In this document: positions 4,451 through 10,086 of the stretch, piece by piece
Layout of the letters: every line of letters starts with the position of its first letter
How positions within the stretch are numbered: the stretch's first letter is position 1
Source of the DNA: an uncultured Anaerolineaceae bacterium
Lineage (GTDB): Bacteria > Chloroflexota > Anaerolineae > Anaerolineales > Anaerolineaceae
Direction: 5' to 3'
DNA length: 10,086 nt
Assembly: GCA_937894825.1 (NCBI GenBank)
Contig: CALCQT010000143.1
Span: 1-10,086, forward strand
The notes under the pieces: model-generated
Database searches by the model: none
What the model saw: only the letters and a program-made list of their open reading frames with translations
Told to the model about the DNA's origin: nothing
Made by a program: the position numbers and the translations under genes

Positions 4451-7348
4451 ATGAAAACCAACGAACCAGAGGAAATTAGAAATTTGAATCCACAATCTGA
4501 ATATGGCGTAGGACCGGAGCCAATCCCTGACGGATCTCCGATACAATTTCGGTCCAGAAAGTATTATGGGGATCATACACCTGTGACGGGATCGGACGAA
4601 CCTTCAACGCCCACGACCCGTACGACCGGAAGCAGGAAACCGATCTATTCAGTGTTGCTGGGATTGTTGCTTGCTTTGGCAGGGATTTTCGCGTTCTTTT
4701 GTGTTGTTTTCCTGATTTGGTATTTTCAGGTTGCCAGCACATTGCCTGATGTCAGTGACCTCAAAAACAAAGCTTCCCAGTTCGAAACGACTCGGATTTT
4801 GGACCGTGCGGGGAATCTTTTGTATGAAATTGTTGATCCCAATGCGGGAAGACGCGATTATGTGCCGCTGGATGAAATTTCACCATATTTGATTGCAGCG
4901 ACCATCGCGACTGAGGATAAAGATTTTTATAACCATCCGGGATTTGATTTATCTGCAATTATTCGCGCAATGATTCAGAATACTAAGAGCGGAACGACCG
5001 TTTCCGGGGCTTCTACCATTACCCAACAGCTCGCACGTAATTTGTTGCTTTCGCCGGAAGAACGTTCGAAAAAATCGATTATGCGGAAAACAAAGGAAAT
5101 CTTCCTGGCTGCTGAGATAACCCGCCGTTATTCCAAGAACCAGATTCTTGAGCTATATCTGAATGAAAACTATTATGGGAATTTTGCTTACGGTATTGAA
5201 GCCGCGGCCCAAACTTATTTTGGTGTTCCGGCCAAATACCTGGATCTGGCGCAATCCGCTTTTCTGGCCGGACTGCCGCAAGCTCCGGCAATTTATGATG
5301 TTTTTTCGAATTATGAAGCTACCATTACACGGCAAAACACTGTTTTGCTGCTGGTTTATTTGATGAGTAAAGAACAGAATTGTATTAAAGTCAGCACTTC
5401 GCAGGCAAAAGTGTGTGTCGATGAAGTGATGATCAATGCTGCGATTGAAGAAATCACCGCTTATGATTTCAAACAAGCTAATTTTAATATCCAGTATCCA
5501 CACTGGGTAAACTATATCCGCGGTTCCCTGGAACAGGAATACGGCGCACAGACCATTTACCGTTCCGGGTTTACAGTTTATACAACGATCGATCCCGCAC
5601 TGCAGGAGCTTGCACAACAGTACGTGACCCAACAAGTGACCGAGTTGGCTGGAAATAACGCCCGCAATGGCGCTTTGGTGGCGATCAAGCCGGATACCGG
5701 CGAGATCCTTGCCATGGTCGGTTCTCCTGATTTCAATGATCAGGAAAATAGCGGGCAGGTAAACATGGCGGTATCACTGCGGCAGCCGGGGTCGGCCCTG
5801 AAGCCATTTGTCTATGCGGCCGCGTTTGAAAAAGGATGGACTCCGGCTACGCTGTTATGGGATGTTCCGACTGATTTCTCCCCGACCGGTAACCCGGAAG
5901 AATTGCTCTATTCGCAAGCGTATACGCCGGCAAATTATGACGGCCGTTTCCATGGGGCAGTTTTATTGCGGGATGCTTTGGCGAATTCCTATAATATCCC
6001 GGCGGTAAAAGCGCTTGAATATGTGCACATTTATGACGATCCCGAGACGGAAGTTCAGGATGGGTTCATTGCCTTTGCCAAGCGAATGCATTTGGAAAGT
6101 CTGGATAAGCCGGAGTTCGGTTTGTCGCTTGCGCTTGGGGGTGGTGAAGTAACTTTGCTTGAGATGACGAATTCATACGGGATTTTTGCTAATAACGGCG
6201 CTTATGTTCCGGCGGTCGGAATCAAAAAGATTCTGAATAATAAGAATGAAGTGATATTCGAATATTCTGTTCCTGAAAAGGATGTGGTCTTACAGGAGGA
6301 ATTTGCTTATCAAATTAATTCTATTCTTTCAGATTCAACTGCCCGCGCCCCCATGTTCGGACAAAATTCAATTCTTAATCTCCCGTTTGATGCGGCAGTC
6401 AAGACCGGAACGACCAACGATTTTCGAGATAACTGGACGGTCGGTTACACACCGGATCTTGTTACCGGCGTCTGGATTGGGAATGCGGATTATACGCCGA
6501 TGCAACAGATTTCCGGTGTGGAGGGTGCTGCGCCGGTTTGGGCTGCGTTTATGCAGGATGCGGTTGGTTTGCTAACAAATTATTCCGCATCGGAATTCCA
6601 ACGTCCGTCCGGTGTCGTGGATTTGACTGTTTGTGCAGTTTCAGGCGCGGAACCTTCGCGCTATTGCCCGGATTATAAGACAGAAATTTTTGCTTATTTT
6701 CAGCCGCCGCTGAAAGCCGATGCGGACCTTTGGCTGCCCGCGAAAATTAATACCTGGACTGGTGCGTTGGCGAATGAATATTGCACACAGAACAACCAGG
6801 AAATGATGACGATCAATGTGAAGGATATTTGGGCGCAGCGCTGGTTACTCACAACCAAAGAGGGATATGACTGGGCAGCGTCCATGAAATTTCTGAACGA
6901 AAACAATTCGGTTACCTTTACACCGGCAAAGTCCTGTGGACCCCAGGACAATGAGCCGACGATTGCGTTCGCGAATCTGTCGGATGGGTTGGAGATTAAA
7001 GAGGACCTGGTCGCGGTCTATGGTGTCGCCAACGCTTCGGAACTGGACACAGTCAGTCTTGAATTTGGATTTGGAGAGGATCCACAGGAATGGTTTGTGA
7101 TTGCCAATCAAAGTAGTGGCAGGCAGATTTATAATCCGGAGAAAATTGGGGAGTGGCAAACGCAGGGGCTCAGCAATGGTCCTTACACAGTTCGCATTTA
7201 TGTCTCGAACCAAACAGGTGCTTTCGCCGAAAAACGTGTGATCGTTAACCTTGACCGCCAGCAATCAAAAGAATCCGAATCAATTTTGATTCCGGTTTAT
7301 GGGGATGGAACCGGGGACGCGATGCCGGAATTTTTCATGGATAATTGA
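4451..7348 (+). CDS. Bifunctional class A penicillin-binding protein (GT51 transglycosylase plus transpeptidase)
   Basis: A 965-residue enzyme (PBP1A/PonA-like) that polymerises lipid II and cross-links stem peptides outside the membrane. Domains in order: cytoplasmic Pro/Thr-rich tail (1-62); one membrane helix (about 65-93); GT51 domain (about 110-285) with 'ATEDKDFYNHPGFD' (Glu155 the expected catalytic acid), 'GASTITQQLARN' (186-197), 'RKTKEIFLAAEI' and 'ILELYLNENYYG'; a linker; and a transpeptidase domain (about 400-700) with 'GSALK' (Ser448 nucleophile, Lys451), 'SYN' (513-515) and 'KTGTT' (651-655). All catalytic motifs are intact. After it comes a region with four cysteines (728, 739, 778, 829), then an Ig-like beta domain (about 835-935) of the kind often found at PBP C-termini, and an acidic tail. 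The start at 4451 has AAGGAAGGG about 11 nt upstream; an out-of-frame ATG at 4441 opens only a 12-codon frame. It is divergent from the cyclic-di-AMP receptor pair. Confidence 0.95.
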   Translation: MKTNEPEEIRNLNPQSEYGVGPEPIPDGSPIQFRSRKYYGDHTPVTGSDEPSTPTTRTTGSRKPIYSVLLGLLLALAGIFAFFCVVFLIWYFQVASTLPDVSDLKNKASQFETTRILDRAGNLLYEIVDPNAGRRDYVPLDEISPYLIAATIATEDKDFYNHPGFDLSAIIRAMIQNTKSGTTVSGASTITQQLARNLLLSPEERSKKSIMRKTKEIFLAAEITRRYSKNQILELYLNENYYGNFAYGIEAAAQTYFGVPAKYLDLAQSAFLAGLPQAPAIYDVFSNYEATITRQNTVLLLVYLMSKEQNCIKVSTSQAKVCVDEVMINAAIEEITAYDFKQANFNIQYPHWVNYIRGSLEQEYGAQTIYRSGFTVYTTIDPALQELAQQYVTQQVTELAGNNARNGALVAIKPDTGEILAMVGSPDFNDQENSGQVNMAVSLRQPGSALKPFVYAAAFEKGWTPATLLWDVPTDFSPTGNPEELLYSQAYTPANYDGRFHGAVLLRDALANSYNIPAVKALEYVHIYDDPETEVQDGFIAFAKRMHLESLDKPEFGLSLALGGGEVTLLEMTNSYGIFANNGAYVPAVGIKKILNNKNEVIFEYSVPEKDVVLQEEFAYQINSILSDSTARAPMFGQNSILNLPFDAAVKTGTTNDFRDNWTVGYTPDLVTGVWIGNADYTPMQQISGVEGAAPVWAAFMQDAVGLLTNYSASEFQRPSGVVDLTVCAVSGAEPSRYCPDYKTEIFAYFQPPLKADADLWLPAKINTWTGALANEYCTQNNQEMMTINVKDIWAQRWLLTTKEGYDWAASMKFLNENNSVTFTPAKSCGPQDNEPTIAFANLSDGLEIKEDLVAVYGVANASELDTVSLEFGFGEDPQEWFVIANQSSGRQIYNPEKIGEWQTQGLSNGPYTVRIYVSNQTGAFAEKRVIVNLDRQQSKESESILIPVYGDGTGDAMPEFFMDN

Positions 7349-7576
7349 GATGGTGCGCATGCAGGAATTTGTCGATCCCCACATACTTCCGCCTATTGCT
7401 GCAATCGTACCGAGGGCAATGAGCCCGATACCCATACCTTTTCCCACAGTAGAGCCTATTTTTGAAACTTCGTCTGACGGATGCGTGAGCTTATATACCG
7501 TGCGTGTGGATTTATCCAATGTTTCTAGAGATAATTTTCGGGTTGCGTCTAACAGGTTTTCGTTATACTTTCTCAT
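7280..7576 (-). CDS. Small unknown protein with one glycine-rich membrane segment
   Basis: A 98-residue protein I do not recognise. Residues 1-44 are polar and mixed-charge, probably helical ('LLDATRKLSLETLDKSTRTV'). Residues about 47-67 form a hydrophobic, glycine-spaced segment 'GMGIGLIALGTIAAIGGSMW', suited to a membrane helix that packs closely with another. The final 30 residues are basic and irregular. The best evidence that it is real is AGGAGG placed 7 nt before the ATG at 7576. The last 23 codons and stop overlap the 3' end of the convergent PBP gene by 69 bp; this odd tail has no matching support and could be extra sequence after a lost stop. The gene follows a strong hairpin, so it is probably transcribed on its own. 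A holin-like or membrane-scaffold role can be imagined but is not supported. Confidence 0.65.
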   Translation of the reverse strand: MRKYNENLLDATRKLSLETLDKSTRTVYKLTHPSDEVSKIGSTVGKGMGIGLIALGTIAAIGGSMWGSTNSCMRTISIIHEKFRHRVPGSIPINRNQN

Positions 7577-7583
7577 TCTTCAT

Positions 7584-7589
7584 CCTCCT
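7584..7589 (-). promoter_or_regulatory. Ribosome binding site of the 98-residue unknown gene
   Basis: Minus-strand AGGAGG, 7 nt before the ATG at 7576. A nearer ATG at 7583 is abutted by the site and runs to a stop after six codons, so 7576 is the likely start. This is among the strongest ribosome sites in the window and supports a real gene. Confidence 0.65.
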
Positions 7590-7633
7590 GATAGTTAAAT
7601 AAATTAAAGTGAATTACGACATTTAATTTTCGT

Positions 7634-7681
7634 ATTAAAACCAACGACTCCGCTTTTGAAAGCGGAGTCGTTGGTTTTAAT
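7634..7681. terminator. 22-bp perfect hairpin terminator
   Basis: Arms 7634-7655 and 7660-7681 are perfectly complementary over 22 bp with a 4-nt loop. A GC-rich core is flanked by TTAAAA/TTTTAA, giving a U-run in either direction. It lies 69 nt past the stop of the minus-strand repeat protein (7751) and before the 98-residue gene. It most likely ends the repeat-protein transcript, and could also stop plus-strand transcripts leaving the PBP gene, for which no nearer hairpin is visible. Confidence 0.82.
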
Positions 7682-7750
7682 GAAGTTGATTGTTTGAGAA
7701 CAATAATTCCAGTTGTTGCGATCAACAAATGGTGATCGGTTCCTTTTTTG

Positions 7751-8683
7751 CTAATTCTGGTCGTATGTTTCGATATATGTGATTGAGCCGCAGGACTCAC
7801 CAATTTCTATTTGAAAAGCGTCCGGATCAACATAAATTGTTCCGCCACCCTGTCCAAAATAATTCTTGATCGGATTTCCTTTGATATCCGTGATCTTCCA
7901 GTAACATTTGGTTGTATTTTCGTTCGTGCTGCGCCAAACACCAGGCGCGATTTCCGGACCGATCAAATAGAAACCGAACTTCTTATCCGCTTTCAGAATG
8001 CTTTCATCAGTCGTCGGCGTCACCATCACGTATGCGATGATCGGCGTATACGTTGGCCGCGGGGTGCCGGTGGGCAATGGCGTGTAGGTGGGCTGTAGTG
8101 TGTAGGTCGGCACTTTGGTGAAAGTTGGCACGGATGTCAGGGTCGGTAATGGGGTATAGGTCGGGCGTTTGGTTTGAGTAGGGAGCGGCGTGTAGGTCGG
8201 CCTTTCGGTTGATGTGGGCAGTGGTGTGTAAGTCGGGCGAAATGGCCTGGTTGGGAGTGGTGTGTAGGTCGGCCTGTCGGTTGATGTGGGCAGCGGTGTA
8301 TAGGTCGGGCGGAATGGCCTGGTTGGCAGAGGCGTATAGGTTGGCACTTCCGTTAGTGTCGGTTGCGGTGTATAAGAAGGTACCTTCGTCAGTGTTGGAA
8401 AGGGGGTATAAGTGGCTTGTTTCGTATGTGTTGGGATTAAAGTAAATGTCGGCTGTTTGGTATAGGTAGGCTGAAGCGTCCCCGTTGGCAACTGTGTGAT
8501 CGTTGGTTCAATCGTTACAGGAGGTATCCCTTCCAGCGTTTCATTGACAATAATTTCGACTGTTGATTCCAGATCAAAGGTTTTCGGCTGGCAGCTGGGA
8601 AGGAAAAACAAAAAAGAAGGTACTAGTAACACAAGTACCGTAAAAACGATCTTTTTGATAAGCGTTTTTTTGCTGTTGTTCAT
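7751..8683 (-). CDS. Secreted, probably lipid-anchored protein with Pro/Thr/Tyr repeats and a C-terminal beta domain
   Basis: A 310-residue exported protein in three parts. Residues 1-31 look like a lipoprotein signal: Lys-rich start, hydrophobic core 'IVFTVLVLLVPSFLFF', then 'LPSC' with Cys31 (Pro at the -2 position is unusual for a lipobox). Residues about 60-213 are a stalk of Pro/Thr/Tyr repeats; the exact unit 'PTYTPLPT' occurs seven times, at residues 114, 126, 138, 150, 162, 174 and 198, mostly 12 residues apart. Residues about 234-305 form a compact domain: 'FGFYLIGPEIAPGVWRS' then 'CYWKITD' and 'IYVDPDAFQIEIGESCGSITY', with Cys260 and Cys298 perhaps bonded. I recall this beta domain from other surface proteins; its function is unknown to me. 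The start at 8683 has GCGGAG 5 nt upstream. It is followed by the hairpin at 7634-7681 and divergent from the gene at 9089. A stalk holding a small domain away from the membrane is inference. Confidence 0.82.
   Translation of the reverse strand: MNNSKKTLIKKIVFTVLVLLVPSFLFFLPSCQPKTFDLESTVEIIVNETLEGIPPVTIEPTITQLPTGTLQPTYTKQPTFTLIPTHTKQATYTPFPTLTKVPSYTPQPTLTEVPTYTPLPTRPFRPTYTPLPTSTDRPTYTPLPTRPFRPTYTPLPTSTERPTYTPLPTQTKRPTYTPLPTLTSVPTFTKVPTYTLQPTYTPLPTGTPRPTYTPIIAYVMVTPTTDESILKADKKFGFYLIGPEIAPGVWRSTNENTTKCYWKITDIKGNPIKNYFGQGGGTIYVDPDAFQIEIGESCGSITYIETYDQN
8045..8506 (-). repeat. In-gene tandem repeat encoding Pro/Thr/Tyr-rich stalk
   Basis: About 460 bp of degenerate 36-bp units, each coding for a 12-residue Pro-Thr-Tyr-Thr-Pro-Leu-Pro-Thr motif with variable spacer. 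The two middle 72-bp blocks (8201-8272 and 8273-8344) align without gaps at 62 of 72 bases, and only one difference changes an amino acid (Glu against Asp). This marks an old in-frame duplication kept at protein level. Outer units are more diverged. Confidence 0.85.
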
Positions 8684-8748
8684 GAAAACTCCGCTATCTC
8701 TTAATTAAGAAAACAAAAATGCCAAAGTAAAAAATTGTATATATTAAA

Positions 8749-8754
8749 ATTATA
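8749..8754 (-). promoter_or_regulatory. Candidate -10 box of the repeat-protein gene
   Basis: Minus-strand TATAAT about 65 nt before the ATG at 8683, in an AT-rich tract. No clear -35 box is seen, and such AT-rich sequence often matches by chance. Confidence 0.25.
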
Positions 8755-8921
8755 AACCGTTTATCGGGACCTGCGGCGTATAATTCATCTACCCATGATA
8801 TCATTATATTCAGACTTTATCAAAATGAGGATGTTTCATTTTTGATTCGGTTTGGGAAAGTTTTATTGTTGCGCTTTAGCTATCGCAGAATGCACAAAGT
8901 AAGAAAATATGAAATCCATAT

Positions 8922-8966
8922 ACATTTTTCGAGTCCTGTATAAATCACGGCGAATTCGAAAAATGT
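8922..8966. repeat. 11-bp perfect inverted repeat with 23-nt spacer
   Basis: ACATTTTTCGA at 8922-8932 and TCGAAAAATGT at 8956-8966, separated by 23 nt that contain TGTATAAAT, a possible -10-like stretch. It lies 123 nt before the ATG at 9089. It could be paired operator half-sites or a long-loop RNA fold. No protein is implied by the sequence itself. Confidence 0.4.
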
Positions 8967-9088
8967 TTTTGAATAAAGTGATTGGCAATTGGAATAGGGA
9001 CAGGGAATGTTGTCTGCCGGGGAAAAAATGTGAGCTGCATGGTCACACGAAAAGAATATAAAAGAATCCTTTGACTATCGGGAGAAAA

Positions 9089-10086
9089 ATGGAACGAAGT
9101 ATACCTCAGGATGCGTCAGAATCAATTGATTTGTATTTACGAACAATTTATTCAGTATTACGCTCAAAATCAGATACTCGAATTGGCGTTTTTGAAGAAG
9201 CCCATCGCGGAATGGATTCAATGCTGCATATGGCGGCCAGGTCGAATGTTCCCGATTTTAATGCGCTGATTTATAGCATATTACGGATGCCGGATTGCCT
9301 CCTGTATGTGAACCGGGTTGTTCTTGGTCAAAATATCCGGATGTTTGGCGAACAGGGATATTCGGGGATTGAGACCTGGACGGAAGTATCTGCCAGAGCC
9401 AGGCGCCGGTTTTGCCTTTATGATGAAAAAGACATTCTGGCCTGTTTCATTACCAGTCGCTCTGACATTGACGATATTGTTCCGGTATTAACCGCATTTC
9501 AGATCGAGTGGAATAAACTGCATAACCTGCTTTTGAATATTCCTGATGAAATTCTGACGAATATCGGACCGGGAATGGATGATTATAAGCGATTGTCAGA
9601 AATAATTCTCTCTCCGGTTGAGGATCTGGACCGATTGTTCACCGTTTGGGGGAGCGCAACCAGCACCTGGCTGCTGGAAATTAAGCGGCGCCCTTCCGAA
9701 TTATCAATTCGTTTACTGGATAGTTCGCTGGTTCAATACGCTCGTTCGACAAATATTTGGCTTCAGAATATTTTGGCTGAATGTTCCGAAGATATCAGTC
9801 AAAAAGATATTTATTTTGTCTCCAGCAACACGCATAGTATCGCCAATATGCTTACCGGATATGCGTTGCGGAAAGAAGAGGAACTGATCGAATTTCTTCT
9901 TGCGACAAAAGAAAATCACGCGCTGTTCGATGAATGGAAACGGATTGAAAACAAGGAGCTCTCTGCAAACAGGGAAAATGTTTTGTATTATGCGCTAAAA
10001 AAATATCAGCAGACGCCACAGGGCGCCTATACGATTCAGGAGCAGAAAGATGACGAACGGGCAAAAGGGATTATTCGTGTAACCAG
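9089..10086 (+). CDS. Unrecognised soluble protein, N-terminal 332 residues
   Basis: An open frame of 332 codons with no stop before the right edge. The start has GGGAG 4 nt before the ATG, and an in-frame TAA at 9059-9061 limits any longer start (a TTG at 9071 is the only alternative noted). There is no signal peptide or membrane segment, so it is probably cytoplasmic. It looks mainly helical and charged. Landmarks that could help identification: 'TAFQIEWNKLHNLL' (135-148), 'IYFVSSNTHSIANMLTGYAL' (241-260), and 'RRPSELSIRLLDSSLVQYAR' (200-219). From memory it may belong to a DUF6909-like group, but I cannot confirm this and no catalytic motif is evident. Codon use is like its neighbours, so there is no sign of recent transfer. 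It is divergent from the repeat-protein gene. Confidence 0.8.
   Translation, partial: MERSIPQDASESIDLYLRTIYSVLRSKSDTRIGVFEEAHRGMDSMLHMAARSNVPDFNALIYSILRMPDCLLYVNRVVLGQNIRMFGEQGYSGIETWTEVSARARRRFCLYDEKDILACFITSRSDIDDIVPVLTAFQIEWNKLHNLLLNIPDEILTNIGPGMDDYKRLSEIILSPVEDLDRLFTVWGSATSTWLLEIKRRPSELSIRLLDSSLVQYARSTNIWLQNILAECSEDISQKDIYFVSSNTHSIANMLTGYALRKEEELIEFLLATKENHALFDEWKRIENKELSANRENVLYYALKKYQQTPQGAYTIQEQKDDERAKGIIRVT

Larger units (their letters stand above)
8684..9088. other. 405-bp AT-rich divergent intergenic region
   Basis: This gap separates the repeat-protein gene (minus) from the gene at 9089 (plus), so it should hold both promoters. It contains a 12-bp palindrome TCTTAATTAAGA (8699-8710), a 10-bp palindrome ATGATATCAT (8795-8804), a bulged inverted repeat around 8819-8846 (AAAATGA / TCATTTT core), and an 11-bp inverted repeat with 23-nt spacer at 8922-8966. 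A 50-codon frame at 8909-9061 lacks a ribosome site. I see no tRNA, recognised riboswitch or mobile-element end. The density of small dyads could mean operators or just AT-rich composition. Confidence 0.5.

Noticed and set aside
4364..4576. 70-codon minus-strand frame over the PBP start
   Set aside because: It covers the PBP promoter/leader and coding start, and its translation shows no family resemblance.
7573..7803. 76-codon minus-strand frame between the repeat protein and the 98-residue gene
   Set aside because: It contains the 22-bp terminator hairpin, overlaps the end of the repeat-protein gene in another frame, and has no sensible domain.
8045..8506. Regular repeats that could be taken for a CRISPR array
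   Set aside because: The units are contiguous 36-bp coding repeats with silent variation and no unique spacers, and they stay in frame within a signal-bearing protein.
8909..9061. 50-codon plus-strand frame encoding a basic, Cys/His-containing peptide just upstream of, and in frame with, the gene at 9089
   Set aside because: No ribosome binding site, it spans an inverted repeat, and the peptide resembles translated AT-rich intergenic DNA. It is worth keeping in mind as a possible leader peptide, but not supported.
1..10086. Mobile element, prophage or defence island
   Set aside because: No transposase, integrase, terminal repeats, tRNA-linked direct repeats, restriction or nuclease genes were seen; genes look like core envelope functions with uniform composition.

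Overview
The window reads as ordinary chromosomal DNA of moderate, slightly AT-leaning composition. It probably comes from an Anaerolineae-like member of the Chloroflexota. That placement is inference. It rests on a lipoprotein-type protein with long Pro-Thr-Tyr-Thr-Pro repeats, a short-form amidase with a GHWGxDSG motif, paired DUF4013 membrane proteins, a DUF6311-like membrane protein, and PII-like cyclic-di-AMP receptors beside a class A penicillin-binding protein. There is no rRNA, tRNA, CRISPR array, insertion sequence, integrase or phage gene.

Layout from left to right: the 5' part of a membrane-anchored N-acetylmuramoyl-L-alanine amidase (minus, cut by the left edge); a 20-bp perfect terminator hairpin; a DUF4013 membrane protein (minus); a divergent 547-residue DUF6311-like polytopic membrane protein (plus); a shared hairpin terminator; a second, paralogous DUF4013 protein (minus); a two-gene operon of DarA/PstA-type cyclic-di-AMP receptors (minus, 1 nt apart); a divergent 965-residue bifunctional class A PBP (plus); a 98-residue unknown protein with one glycine-rich membrane segment (minus, tail-overlapping the PBP gene by 69 bp); a 22-bp perfect hairpin; a 310-residue Pro/Thr-repeat surface protein (minus); a 405-bp AT-rich gap; and the first 332 codons of an unrecognised soluble protein (plus, cut by the right edge).

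The common theme is the cell envelope. The PBP polymerises and cross-links peptidoglycan, the amidase trims it, the DUF6311-like protein has the look of a polyprenyl-sugar-dependent glycosyltransferase or related exporter, and the repeat protein is probably anchored outside the membrane. Cyclic-di-AMP is an established signal for turgor and cell-wall homeostasis, so two of its candidate receptors divergent from the PBP over a 245-bp intergenic region is suggestive, though functional linkage is inference. The two receptors are not equivalent: the upstream one keeps the long loop but has lost ligand-contact positions, while the downstream one keeps those positions but has lost the loop.

I see no clearly new defence or mobile system. 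The best candidates for something undescribed are the asymmetric receptor pair, the 98-residue protein and the truncated protein at the right edge.
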